From Sialis fuliginosa (taxonomy: Eukaryota; Arthropoda; Insecta; Megaloptera; Sialidae), in assembly GCA_961205875.1 (NCBI GenBank), contig OY540822.1, positions 5,086,501 through 5,150,500 on the forward strand: a stretch of 64,000 bases of DNA, given 5' to 3'. Under the pieces are notes generated by a model. That model was not told where the DNA came from, did no database searches, and saw only the letters and a list, made by a program, of their open reading frames with translations. Made by a program: the position numbers and the translations under genes. Positions within the stretch are counted from its first letter, which is position 1; each line of letters begins with the position of its first letter. Shown here piece after piece: positions 42,718 through 54,723 of the stretch.

Positions 42718-43186
42718 AATATTCTACAATACAAATAATGAAAAAAAATTTCAGTATTTTTTTGTTATACGTGCCTAAACAGCCATAGAAAGGGTGAAAG
42801 GCGAAAAACACTCTCAAAATTTGAATTTTAAATACTAATAAATAAGTCTACAATTCATGTTGCCTTGGAAACAAATGCAATTAAATTAAATTGTCAGACT
42901 AATTATTATAAAAACAAATGCAATTGATTCAAATTGTCAAATTAGTTATTCTAAAAATGTGTGTTATATTATTGACATTAGGATATTAGAAAACAAATAT
43001 TCATAATACAAAGGTGAGTTTTATTTCTGACCAATTTCATTAAAATTTTTCATATACATATTAAAAAATATTCACATGAACTATATGTAAACAAAAAAAT
43101 GATCAGTATTCCAGTATTTATAATCACACCGTGTTGGGAAGTTGATTGTGTGGACCTAAAGGGTCTGACTCCAACCCAAGGCTCGT
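42718..43186 (+). repeat. Dispersed repeat A
   Basis: Best-preserved match to 34492-34950; it ends at the 5' end of the non-LTR element that follows. Confidence 0.7.
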
Positions 43187-43403
43187 TTTATTTTGACCTG
43201 GCACAATACTGAGTAACTTTTATCGGTTAAGTTTTTCTGTTAGCAGCTCAATTTTTGAAATATAAATTCGAAACGTTTTCTTTTGAACACCCGCGTGACT
43301 GTCTAGAAGATCAGTACCTACTGGTTATCCCTTGGGGCACCGGGCGCACCCCATTGTATACAGCCAATAAACTTAACTATTTTTCATACTCGTGGGAACA
43401 AAC
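43187..43403 (+). other. 5' UTR of the RNase H-type non-LTR element
   Basis: Begins TTTTATTTTGACCTGGCACA. The same start occurs inverted at 53362-53475, which fixes the 5' end of the family. Confidence 0.6.
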
Positions 43404-44430
43404 ATGGAAACGGAAAAAAACAAAGCAAATAAACAACAATCCCCCATGGAGATATCTGAGGCAGACAAAAGTCAAACCTCAGTATCTTCCAAGCAGGAAA
43501 TTATGGGAAAAATAGGGGCAAACCCCTCGGAAACACAAACCGAGGTAAAATCCCCTCCAAAACCAAAACCTGAGGGACACATCTCAGGGGCACAACGCCG
43601 CAGGATGGCGATAGAGGCGGCAATAGCAAGAGGGGAGCCCATTAGGCCAAGGAAACCTAGGGCAAACCGCCAAAGGAAATCACTGGGGACAGCAAAAGAC
43701 CCAGCTGAGGAAACTGAAACTGATCCCAGGAAAAGAACCCGTACTGATGGGAGTACACCATCACCATCAGTACAAAGGGCACCTAAAAAGATCAGAGAAG
43801 GGGACGATAGGACAAAACACAGTACCTCGGTACAGGGGCAGTCCTATAGCCAAACTATCTCTGCCATAAAGATGGCAGTAGTTCTGCAAACCTATCCTGA
43901 GGACAAACTAACCCCAGAACAGGCAAAGCAGATTCAGCAGACTCTCACAAAGGAAATTTTCAAATGTGACCACAATTCACAAACAGCTACGCACATGGCG
44001 GTGTACTGTTTGCGTCTTGTGCAAATAACGAAGCAAAAGAGTGGCTGGAAGGAAAGCTTCCACAACTCCAGCTGTGGGAGGGGACCAACCTCCGAGTAGG
44101 AGAGGCCAAGGATGTGGTCAAAACCTCCAAAGTGGTTGTGTGGATCCCCACCGACCTAGTGGAGGCTAAAGAACCATCTTAGATCCTCCAGCTGCTGAAG
44201 ACGCAAAATAAAAACCTGGAAACAGGGGAATGGCAGATCATATCCACCAAACAGGAAACGCAAGGTACTACCCTGGTCCTTGCGATAAACGAGACCTCAC
44301 TGAAGGAGCTGAGCAAGGTGGGATTTAAAGCCTATCTAGGTTTGTCTCAGTTAACCTTCAGAGTCTCAAAGAAACCTGAAGAGAAGACAGAAGATGCTGC
44401 AGGTACTTCAAGTAAACCTGCAGCACAATA
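43404..44430 (+). pseudogene. Non-LTR element ORF1 (Gag-like, DUF4780-type C-terminus)
   Basis: The frame from ATG 43404 is basic and Pro/Lys/Glu rich (SGAQRRRMAIEAAIARGEPI, KPRANRQRK). Near 44010 the frame shifts; the other frame reads ANNEAKEWLEGKLPQLQLWE, EAKDVVKTSKVVVWIPTDLV and VGFKAYLGLSQLTFRVSKK, as in the DUF4780 domain found in insect retroelement ORF1 proteins. An in-frame TAG lies at 44180. The stop at 44428-44430 overlaps the start of ORF2 by 37 nt. ORF1 proteins bind the element's RNA. Broken by one frameshift and one stop. Confidence 0.72.
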
Positions 44431-45425
44431 AGGCAGCTTCGGCGGCCTTCTGTAAATACTTTTCCTCGAAAAGTATAGACATAGCCTTGATCCAGGACCC
44501 CTGGCTGTTCGGGGGAAAGGTATCAGGCTTAGAAACCACCAAGGGTAAACTAATATACAACAGAAACCTTGGAAATGTAAGATCATGTATACTTGTCAGG
44601 GAAGAACTTCAAGTTTTAAAACTGACAAATTTCTGTTGCAGGGATCAAGCTGCCATAAGTATAAAAATACAAACGGAAGGAAACCTGAGGGAAATAATAA
44701 TAGCCTCGGTATACCTTCCGTTTGACTCACCAGATCCGCCACCATCGGAAGAACTGCAGCAGCTAGTGGTCCACTGCAGGCAATCGAACCTGCAGCTACT
44801 AGCTGGAATAGACTCCAACACACACCATGCAGCATGGAGAAGCAGCAACACCAATAGAAGGGGTGAGTATCTATTTGATTATATTATTTCTAAAGATTTG
44901 GACCTTCTAAATCGAGGAAATAAACCAACCTTTATAACAAGAACTCGAAAAGAGATCATTGATATAACAGTAGCAACCTCACGTATAAGCTCTCAGATAA
45001 CTCGATGGCATGTGTCCGAGGAACCGTCGCTCTCGGATCATAGATATATCCGAATGGAAATCAAAGATATTGATAAGCCAGCTTCGGAATATCGAAACCC
45101 GAGAAACACGGACTGGGAGAAATACAAACAGGACCTACAATTGAACTTGGATAATGTAAAAAATGAAATTAAGGACAGTATGGATATAGAATTAACCTCT
45201 GTTCAATTACAGGAGGCTATTGTAAATTCGTACCATAACAACTGCCGGGTTGTGAGTAGATCCACAAATAGAGAAGTCTGCTGGTGGAACACAAATCTGG
45301 CAGAACAAAGAAAGAAAACACGCAAGTTGTTTAACAAGGCGAAAAGAACAGGAAGATGGGAAGAATACTACCTCTCCCTGACAGAATATAATAAACAAAT
45401 CCGCAAGACCAAAAAAGACTCCTGA
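44394..45425 (+). pseudogene. Non-LTR element ORF2: APE-type endonuclease and linker
   Basis: Starts MLQVLQVNLQHNKAASAAFC (first Asn), then ALIQDPW (the usual Glu is Asp here), IIASVYLPF, AGIDSNTHHAAW (D-x-N) and PSLSDHRYI (SDH), the catalytic signature of LINE endonucleases, which nick target DNA. 45225-45425 is the linker (EVCWWNTNLAEQRKKTRKLF). A frameshift at about 45422 continues as DIWRNIKAFKRV before a deletion. Confidence 0.82.
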
Positions 45426-45619
45426 CCCGAACAACAGATATAAAAGACATATGGCGCAATATTAAAGCATTTAAAAGAGTGGTAGCTCCGACAAATGTAT
45501 CAAATAACAGCGAGGCCATTCAAGAACTTATTTCGAAAATAGCTCCTCCATGAGTAGACAAACCACAAATGTGCAAAAGAGAAGACAATGCAGACCACCA
45601 TTAATAAGAAATTAATCTA

Positions 45620-47162
45620 GGAAGCTCCAACTTCGAAATAGTAAACGAGTTCAAATATTTGGGCCTTATCCTAGACAGGAAACTACGATGGAAAGATCAT
45701 ATTAAACATATAGAAAAGAACTGTGAAATGACAACAAATATTTTGAGAGCAATCAATGGAGTAACATGGGGATCGAATCCCAAAATTGGACTAATTAGAT
45801 CACGAATTGACTATGGGAGCATATTCTATGATACAGCGGCGAAATCAAATCTTATAAAACTAGATCGATGCCAATTTAAAGCTATTAGAATTGCAATTGG
45901 AGCCCTAAAATCTATGCCGACTAACGCGTTGCTGATGGAAGTCAACGAACCACCCCTGTGCATAAAAAGAAAAATGCTAGCGTCAAGATTCTCTCTCAAA
46001 CAAATTCAGTGCAACAACAGCTCAGTAATAAGAGAAATCGAAAAATTGGGCAGAACCATACAAAACAATGAGAAATATTGGCGCAAAAAAAATATCCCTA
46101 ATCTAATATCAGCCCAAACTAAATTGGAGAGCTTCCGGAATATAATACACAAATATGACATCTTCCCAGTTTATCAGCATGAATACGAAACTATCTTTGT
46201 AAATGTCAAAGTACACAATATGCTAAGGTTCACAGGAAACGAGATGGAAAATAGTATAGTGTTTAATGAATTCCTAGAAGAACATAACTGGCCACTACAA
46301 ATATTTACAGACGGGTCCAAAACTGATTCTGGAGTTGGAGCAGCCTTCTATGTTCCAAATTCTCACCACATAGAAAGATACAGGCTTCATAAAGAAGCCA
46401 GCATCTTCACAGCAGAGGCGGTTGCCATTCTAAAAGCTCTTGAATTTCTCAGAGAAGAGAATTTTGTAAACATAGACATCATCATTTGCTCGGACGCGCA
46501 ATCAATACTACAAGCACTTCAATCTAAGAAAAACTACTAAAACAAACTATATCCTCTACGAAATACTAAATAAGCTATACAAACTTTCCTTACAATTGAA
46601 CAAAATCACGTTCCTATGGGTGAAAAGCCACTGCGGAATTGAGGGAAATGTGAAGGTAGATTCACAAGCACGAACTGCAACAACGGAAACCATTTCGCCT
46701 ATGAAGATTCCAGGTGATATTGCAAGTTCAATTAAAGAAGAAGCTAGAATAGAATGGAATATGGAATGGGCTGATAGTTTAAAATTAAAAGGACAAAGAT
46801 ACGGATGGATTCACCCTAGCATCCCCAGAAAACAATGGTATGAAGTTGAAAATGTATCCAAGGGAATGATGATATGCATATCCAGAATGAAGTTTAACCA
46901 CGCCAAGGCAAACAAATATCTTCACAAAATTAGAAAAGTAAATACAGACAAATGCACATGCGATAACATATATACGCAGGACATAGAACATTTAATATTT
47001 CAATGTACTCTTCATCACTCAAATAGAACAGTCATGGTAGATGAATTAAAAGAAAAAGGTGTTTATCCACCTTTGAGTCTGATCCCTATACAGGCCTCGT
47101 TAGACATAGAGTTGTACAACATCATATATAAGTTCATTAGAAATAGTCAAATACAATTGTAA
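45620..47162 (+). pseudogene. Non-LTR element ORF2: RT thumb, RNase H and Cys/His end
   Basis: The sequence resumes at the RT C-terminus (FKYLGLILDRKLRWKDHI), so the fingers and palm with the catalytic box are gone. RNase H follows: IFTDGSKTDSGVGAAF, IFTAEAVAILKAL, ICSDAQSIL, a frameshift near 46535, then LWVKSHCGIEGNVKVDSQAR. The end carries CTCDNIYTQDIEHLIFQC, as in the fragment at 31105. The RT deletion explains why this copy cannot move by itself. Confidence 0.82.
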
Positions 47163-47470
47163 CCAGCCAGTTTAAGTTGTAATACCGTCCGGGTGGGGAA
47201 TGGAAAGTTCCACATACAATCAACCAGATAGTATGCGGGAATGGAACCGCCCCCCCCCCCCCCCCCTAGTCGGTATAGTATAAGCTCCTATTGTGTGATC
47301 CTTAAAAAAAAACTCCCCGTGAATCGAAGGGTCTCATAAGTGTCACCTGCCCTGATTACCCCAGGGCACATTCCCTTCCTATATATCATCCACGTTGGGA
47401 GAAGTTTGTGTTCGTCCGGTTATAACTGGCTGCATCTAATTATAGTAAAGCCAAAAAAGAGAAAAAAAAA
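47163..47470 (+). other. Non-LTR element 3' UTR with C17 run
   Basis: Contains a run of 17 C (47250-47266) and the CCTGCCCTGATTACCCCAGG / TCATCCACGTT stretch shared with 32200-32260. It ends near AGTAAAGCC and an A-rich stretch. Confidence 0.65.
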
Positions 47471-48984
47471 ATTCTGTCCAGTTTTCTTGTGACAAAAATT
47501 TTTTCTAATAAAGTCATGAAAGGGTCTTGTAGGAAATTTATTCAAGTTTTTAAAACTGCCCTTAAATTTACTGTTTAATCATTAGTTGCTGATATATTGA
47601 TGATCGAAGATAAAAGAATCATTTTTCATTTAAAGGCAGATATCTCGGCGAAAAAAAATTGAGAGAGACCAAAAAAAAAGCAAATTAAAGCTGAATAAAC
47701 AAGTTAACTGACCAATGCATTGGTTTAACTGAAAAAAAATTTACCAAGCCCGAGGACCCTTAAAATTTTTTTTAAAAATTTGAAAATTTTTGTGTCCCAC
47801 TATTTCTTTTGATTGCGCGATAACCGTAACTCAAAAAAAATTATGCTAAAAAATCTCAAAACTAGAAACTTGACGCTTTAAAATGCTTTTTGTTTTATTT
47901 CGATACGACTATTTTTCACAAAGATACAGCACTTCAAAAAACACCCAAAAAAAATGTTTAAATTCTTGTTCCTTTAATTGTTTGGATGAGTGTAGATTTT
48001 AAATTTTGTAATTGGTTTTGAACAATAATGAAAGTTAAGCGGGAAAAATGTATTTACGGCAACAATCCGAAAAAGCAAAAATCAGTTCAGAAAAATCTTA
48101 ATAACTTTTTTGTTTCATAATGTAGGTATGGTATCGGTCATTCCATAAATAACTACACACTTTTTTTGTTGTTGTTGCCGATTTTTTTAATTTTTACATA
48201 TGTTTTAGTATTAGTTAAAAGAAGATTTTTAATGGTACTTAAAAATCGAAGAAAAAAATTCCCCCCAAAAAAATCGAAATATCTCAAAAACTATCAAAGA
48301 TAGCGTAAAAATACAAGGAATCAATTTTGTAGGAAAATGTATATAATTTATTTTTAAAAATATTTTGCTGCACAAAACTAATGTTTAAATACATTTTTTC
48401 TATTTATAAAATTTAACTGAACATTTGGGGCACATGTCATCTCTGAATTTTAAAAATAAAAATATATGTTGTAGCTTAATCATTCCTGAGTATGTAGCAC
48501 TTTGAAAATTTATGAACATATGAAAACTTTATGAAATATTAATTTTTAGGTAACGACGCGCGAGTCTTAGCGCGCATGCTTGGACGTATCACTGCGCGAC
48601 TGTGTCAATCAATTTTTTTTTTAAATAAAAATTTTGGCGGCAATTTTGAATATTTTGAAATCAAACTTGGTAGGTTTATTAAGGATCATAAGAGGTACAT
48701 TTTTCCTTATTTTCATTAAAATATTAATACTTGTTGCAAAGTAATTGAGAACAAATGAAAAATCTGTTATATGCGCAGTTTGTAATTATTTTGAGGTTAG
48801 AAATTAAGTTATAGTATTCCGCCTAACACAGATCGATAGAGGGGTTCCTTACGAGTGATCCTATTTTTTTTGGTCGATATTGATCAAGTAGAAGCGGAGA
48901 TATTCGAGAAAAATCGAACTGCAAACAGGAAAAATCGATGAATTTCCGGAAAAGTTGTGAAAAAAGTACCGCGCGGAAAACGGA
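47471..48984. other. Repeat-like AT-rich region without gene
   Basis: Long runs of A and T and CTCAAAAAC-type text. Nothing coding is recognised. A GC-rich patch (GACGCGCGAGTCTTAGCGCG) lies at 48554-48573. Confidence 0.4.
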
Positions 48985-50036
48985 TTAATCCACAAACTCA
49001 GTTATGAACTTCTCTTGATCCCTAGAACATTTTAAAATCATAAAATCGCTGGAGGGAGAGATTGTTTTATTCAATAAAAAATTTCGGTTAAATGACTCCA
49101 CTATTGTCAGTTTATACATATGTAGGATTTCTATACGGTCTATGTTTGTTTTGTTGATGTCAGCTTCGTTGTTTTTTATTGATAAAGCATCTTGTAGTCT
49201 TTTTTTCTTTATATTATTCATTTGACTGTTGTTTTGTAAGTTATTTTTTAGGGGTGATACTTTGCTGTTAGAAATTTGATTGCCGAAAAAACTTGAATCT
49301 TCTTACTATTATGCCGATCGGCCAGAAGCCGGCACAATTTAGTTTTTCATAATGTGGCATATCTACACCCACTTTAAAACATTTATAGGTGCTTTTTGTT
49401 TCCATTTCTTCAATTTCAATGTCAATGGGACATTTGTTTTTAATATATTTTATGACAGTGTCTTTTGTAACATTTTCATTTACTCGCCCAACAAACAGCC
49501 ATGCTTTTTTCGATATTGCTGTGAATTCAGGATCAGAATTATCCGTTCCTACAAATCCTTGTCTAGTTTTCCTTTTCCTTTTAACTTCAATAAATTCTTC
49601 TTCATCTTCTTTATTTTGAATAGCATTGTTTTTGTCGTTACTATTTAGACTGTTTTTTTCCTGATTTAAAGATTTATTTATTTATTTTTCTTGAGGAGAA
49701 GTCTTGATTTTAGTTTCTTCATTTAATGGTGATTTTACTATTTCAGCATACTTGGGTTTCACGTTTGCATTTGCTTTTGGCACCACTGTACTTGCATTGT
49801 TTGAGATTTGCTTCGTCGCAAGGTCACTTATTTGATTCATTAGTTTTAAGTTAATTAATTTTACTTCATTTAATTCCGTTATTATTGGTTTTACAGCTTC
49901 GTTTATGATATTTTTGATAACATCAAACCATTCTTCAGATATTGCACTATTTTTTTTAAGATTTTTGAGACTTCAGTCTCGTCACAATCACTTTTTTTCA
50001 GAGCACTTCTGGTTCGAACTTTATCTTGTTCTGCCA
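48985..50036 (-). pseudogene. Non-LTR element ORF1 and ORF2 start, inverted copy
   Basis: On the minus strand ORF1 starts at 50036 (MAEQDKVRTRSALKKSDCDE), shifts frame near 49955, has an in-frame stop near 49682 and ends NF* near 49235-49290 with KKAWLFVGRVNENVTKD. After a 35-nt spacer ORF2 starts at 49221 (MNNIKKKRLQDALSIKNNEA) but leaves the family after about 40 codons. It is the fuller partner of 12960-13475 and provides the empty site for the hAT-like element. Confidence 0.75.
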
Positions 50037-50498
50037 TATTGAATAATATCGCAATTATAGAGCATATGCCAAAACTATTTTTAGCAGAAAATTTTTTTTT
50101 GTTGTAATTAGAAAATAAGGTGTTGAAAAAAATATGTCAATTTTCTTATAAAAATGGTCATAATTTCTAAACCGCTCAGTACAATCCCACACATGCTTGT
50201 ATCAAAATATACAAAATGCTTTTAGATTATCAATCAAAGAAATATACATTGTATTTAAAAAAATGTAACTTTGATTTGTAACGCACTTATGGGACACCCT
50301 ATATAAATGTTACTATTTTTAAAATATGCGCCTTGTCTAACCTGACAACTTTTGTATTTAAAGTTTTCTTTCATTTGTTATAATAAATGAAATATTTAAC
50401 TTTGACACAGTCTTGGCACACTCTGTATGTAAAATTAAAAGATTCGAAACTATCGAAAAAATATATCAATACAAAAATATATTTGGTATTGTTTTCAG
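50037..50498. other. Spacer before the lectin exon copy
   Basis: AT-rich. The last 60 bases (AAAAGATTCGAAACTATCG to TTGGTATTGTTTTCAG) match the intron end before intact lectin exon B. Confidence 0.5.
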
Positions 50499-50651
50499 GT
50501 GGTCTGTTCACTGTTGAGTGATTCTGGTTATGCAAAATGGGATAAAGGTCAACCCGCTGGAGTTAACCAAAACTGTAGATATATGCATTTTACAGGCGTC
50601 CTTCATGATGGTTACTGCTCAATAGCCTATTGTTTCATGTGTGAAAAATAA
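50499..50651 (+). pseudogene. Lectin exon B paralog with a 7-bp frameshifting insertion
   Basis: After TGTTTTCAG the reading is GL(F) then a stop, because CTGTT is repeated (CTGTTCACTGTT), adding 7 nt. Past this the frame is open to a natural stop: SDSGYAKWDKGQPAG, NQNCRYMHFTG, LHDGYC and CFMCEK*. It is clearly diverged from intact exon B (about half the residues match) and, unlike it, has GQPAG at the sugar-motif position. No exon A is seen upstream. Confidence 0.85.
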
Positions 50652-50688
50652 CTATAAAATACACTAAACTGCAAAATTAAGGGATCAC

Positions 50689-52842
50689 TAATAATTCTCA
50701 ATATTTTTAGGTATTTTTGAATGGCTGAATCTGAAAAATGGTCGTTTAAAAACATTTTTTAAAGCTAAATCGTTCTAGTTTTCGAATCACTTGTTGAAAA
50801 TTTTAATATCCTTAAGGATAACCTCTTTCTTGAAGATGAAACGCCAATTTTGAGAAGCTCTATAGGACTTAAAAAATTTTTTTAGTCAAATTAAATAAAA
50901 GATGTTTGTAGAACAGACTTTTTTCCTTTTTTGCCATTAACGCCCTTTAGTTGTTCATTTAATAAAAAAATTTCTTTCTAAAAAATCCACTTGAAAGTGA
51001 CAATTGCATATTTTTCATTTTTCATAAAACATGGGGGAACTTTGGGGAAAATAATGTGATCATCAAAGTGTCTGTTTTTTTAAGTTTCAAGTATCCCTAA
51101 CATACAATATGCGAAATCCTAAATCGCTCAGATTTTTTTTACTTTATAGATATTTTTTTATTATTTTTTTTGAAAATTTAAATAATTTTGTTCTAAATGA
51201 CCATGTCTTTTTCTGATGAAAATGAACATTTTTTAATTTCAATGTAGATCAACGAAAAAGTAACAACAAATGTTTAGACGCAAACAACTCGATCAAAAAT
51301 GGTCGTAAAGTAATACAAAAAAAATTAAATTGAAGAGAAAAGCCTGATCTACAAAACTAATTCATTAGATTTAAACAAAAAAATGTACCACAGCCCGCAT
51401 GGAGGCTCTCAAAATTGTTTTAAAATTTTGCAAATTTTTTTTCGGCGCTTCATCAAAAAAGTGGTTATCCTGAACGACAAAAACATTTCAACTCATGATT
51501 GGAAAACAAGAACAATTAGCTTTAAAACTTTTTTTTGAAAACTGTTTTATGGACATTTTTCGTGGAGAAACAGACTTTCAAAAATACCTTTAAAAAGATA
51601 AAATAAATTTGAGTGACCCTTTAACTCTCTCATAGCAATATGGCATGTTTGATCGCTTAGAGTACAAAGTAAAAAAGATCTGAGCGATTCAGATATGTTA
51701 GGGATACTTTAAATAAATAAAAAAAACATAGACACCTTGATGGTCCCATAATTCCTCCCAAAGTTCCCCCACGTTTTATGAAAAATATGTAATTGTTTAT
51801 GTCACTTTCAAATAGAATTTTTACAATTAAATATTTTTATCAAATGAACAACTAAAGGGCGTTAAAGAAAAAACTTTCCATTTTTGTTTTGATTGCAAAT
51901 AACTTAGTCAAAAGTGGTCGTGCAGTAAAGAAAAAAGTCTGTTCTACAAACATCTTTTATTTATTTTGACCAAAAAACTTTCTCAAGTCCTGCAGAGCTT
52001 CTCAAAACTGATATACATTTTTGAAAATTGTTTTTCGGTGTTTCATCTTCAAAATAATTCGAGAAAACATACACGAGTGTATGCCATAAGCACGAAGTAC
52101 GTGCTACGTGGAGTATTTGGAGTTAGAAAATAATATAAAAATAAGGTCATATTATACTAATTGAGATTTAAATTTTGACACTCCACATGCCTAGATATGA
52201 AAATAAAAATAAGAAATTCTATGACGCCTAAGGTGGCCCCCATTTTTTGAGCTAGTAGTTACAGAGTTAGAGACGGGGGGGGGTGGGTGGGTAAAATACT
52301 GCTTTTAGCCCCCTATAGTCGCCATTTTTGAGATAGAAAAAAATATGGTCAAATTCTACTGATTGGGGCTTACAATTTGATACCCCACACGTTTTGGTAT
52401 ACATTTTTTTGGATTTGCTTTATAGCCCCCTGCAGGCGCTATTTTTGATTTAGAACAAAATAAGAGAGGGTCAAATTCCGCTGGTTTGGTTATACATTAT
52501 ATCGTGCCACATGCCTTGGTACAAAAAAAAATATTTTTTTGCCTAGCTTTAGCTCCTTAGTGCCTCCCTTGAAAAATTATTTTTTCAACTTTGTACATCT
52601 TTTATTAGAGGGGAATCATTTGACATATTCAGTAAAAATTTCAAGTTTCTAGCTTATATAGTTTATGAGATATTTAGCTTTGAGTGAAAAGGACGGACGG
52701 ACGACAAAGTGAGATTAATAGGGTTTCTTCGGAACCCTAAAAAGAGGTTATCCTTAAGGATATTAAAATTTTCAACAAGTGACTCAAAAACTACAACATT
52801 CAAGTTTTAAAACTAAATACCCAAAAATATTGAAAAAAATTA
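50689..52842. mobile_element. Long foldback (palindromic) element, split by a second repeat
   Basis: The left arm, about 50689-51165, is the reverse complement of about 51672-52052 plus 52741-52842: shared text includes TATCCTTAAGGATA (itself palindromic), GGGGGAACTTTGGG and TAGGGATAC. Arms are about 480 nt with roughly 80-85% agreement by eye. The loop 51166-51671 has no gene. The right arm is interrupted at 52053-52740. Confidence 0.7.
52053..52740 (-). mobile_element. GGGTTCCG/CCGTCCGTC-type dispersed repeat inserted in the foldback
   Basis: Ends with GGACGGACGGACGACAAAGT and GGTTTCTTCGGAACCCTAAA; the same unit occurs inverted at 55176. It contains repeats of AAATTTTGACACTCCACATG and GCGCCATTTTTGA-type text. 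This repeat type is common in insects, class uncertain. Confidence 0.65.
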
Positions 52843-52929
52843 TTGGGCAAAATAAAATTCTGTTTGAAAACCCTTGATGGCGCCATTTTTGATTTAGAAA
52901 AAATAAGAAAGAGGGTGAAGCCAACTCTT

Positions 52930-53290
52930 GGTCTAGAACTAGAGCAGTGATACTCAACATTTTAAAATCCTTTCATTTGTTTTGGTCCGATTGATTTTTC
53001 CTAAACTGATAATGATTGCAATTTTACAATTTTGTATTAATAATTGGCTATTGACATGGGCATCTGCAAACAAAAGGAGGGGATCGAGGCGAAGCACTCC
53101 CCTACTTGTGAAAAAAATCAAATAAAAAATTATATAAAAGTTTATTGATGTAATTATTTCTATACAAGTTTTGTATCTGTTATAGTATACAAATATACTT
53201 TATAACTATTCTTAATAAGTAAAATCTTATAACTAAGTACATATTACATAGGTTTTGTAAGAAATTAATATACAAATTTAATATCATAAA
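52930..53290 (+). repeat. Duplicated block, second copy at 61770-62810
   Basis: AACTAGAGCAGTGATACTCA, GACATGGGCATCTGCAAA, and GTGAAAAAAATCAAATAAAA to GTACATATTAC recur at 61771-61800 and 62545-62790; there the TAGCTGATACCC repeat has split the block. Confidence 0.7.
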
Positions 53291-53361
53291 AATCCTTGTC
53301 TATGTTTTCCAAATAAAATCTTCATAGCAATATTTGCATTGATTATACGTCGTAAATAAGT

Positions 53362-53475
53362 ACTCCGAGTGTTCAAAAGAAAACGTTTCGAATTTATATT
53401 TCGAAAATTGAGCTGCTTACTTACAGAAAAACTTAACAGACAAAAGTTACTCAGCATTGTGCCAGGTCAAAATAA
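53362..53475 (-). repeat. 5' end fragment of the RNase H-type non-LTR family
   Basis: Reverse complement of 43187-43305 (GACCTGGCACAATGCTGAGT and AAATTCGAAACGTTTTCTT), near 90% alike. A 5'-only fragment of a LINE is unusual. Confidence 0.75.
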
Positions 53476-54723
53476 AATTAAATGTCATTTTGACGTTTGC
53501 ATAGCAGAAAATTTTTGATTATGTTTGAAATTGTTAAAAAAACAAAAAACGAAAAAATAAAGAAAAATTTCGAATTAATATTTTCTAATAAAATTTAATA
53601 GAAATTAAATGGTAACCAATGGCAGTTCAACAGAATACTACTTTGTCGGTATTTATTGAAATTGTTCGATAATTAATTACCTTTGGTGAATTTAGCACGA
53701 AAAAACGCTGTGCATCCACATTAGAATTTTTAAATCTAGTTTCACATCCCAAAAACTGACTGAAATCCTCATACCATTAGAGCTGGGCGCGGGCCGTGAA
53801 TTTTTCGGGTCACGACCGTGACCCGCGTGAGCGATTTTCAAATCTTAAATCGTGAGCGGGCGTGCCGTGAGCACATTTTTCTCGTGCGTGAGTCCGTGAG
53901 TATATTTTGAAGATAATTTTTTATATAAACTTATTTGATCTTTTTTGTAATATCTAAACTAATAACGCATAATTATAATAATGTTTTAAAACGAATTTTG
54001 ACATTAAAAAATATAGTATAAAAAATAAATGTTATTTTTAGAAGCACTTTCACATGGTCAGTATTGCCAACTGTATCAGAACACCAAAAAAAGGTTAAAA
54101 AATGCATTGGAGCTTTATTTTCTTTTGTTTTGTTTGCTATTACTGTACTAGAATCAGTGCCGGATTAAGCAAGCACGGGGCCCGTAGCAAATGTTATAGA
54201 GGTCCTTGGTAGCGGCGTCGCTAGGGGGGGGGGGGGGGGGGGGGAAACTCGGGGAGTAAATCGATAGCTTCGCCCACTTTCCCTGAAAAATCCCCTCAAA
54301 CTTGAAATTTGCCACTTCCGTGATTTTGTGCCATATATTTAAATATTTAGCGGCACACAGTTTGGCAGTCACTGCCTTAAGTAAACGATGTTATTCGAGT
54401 CAGTAGTACAGACTCGACTTACTTGAGTTAATTACGTAAAAATATTCATATTCCCAAGAGTTTTTGATTTAAAATTGAGTTTTGATCTTATAGTTTTTTT
54501 TAGAGAAGGGTATAAATTAAAATTCAAAATTGGAAACACTTCTTTCTAAAAAAATGTCATTTTTATCATTAATCGTATGACTCATTAAAATTTTCAAAAT
54601 ATTTTACTTTAGATAGAAACTCATTGGACGAATGATTTTACTGAATTAACTAAAATGTACCGAGTCACTAAAAAGACTCGTTCTTTTCATATCTACATAC
54701 TATGTGTTAATTAGATATTAGCA
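53476..54723. other. Noncoding region with pieces of DNA-transposon ends
   Basis: AGAGCTGGGCGCGGGCCGTG at 53780 followed by GTGAGC/GACCGTGACC repeats looks like the end of another hAT-like element with subterminal repeats; its other end was not found. CAGTGCCGGATTAAGC at 54154 resembles another element end. A run of 21 G is at 54224-54244. No gene. Confidence 0.4.

Noticed and set aside
43255..43515. Open frame starting MKYKFETFSFEHPR
   Set aside because: It lies in the LINE 5' UTR and overlaps the real ORF1 start in another frame.
54154..54372. Minus-strand frame with a Pro run
   Set aside because: The Pro run is the translation of the G21 tract; the rest matches no protein family.
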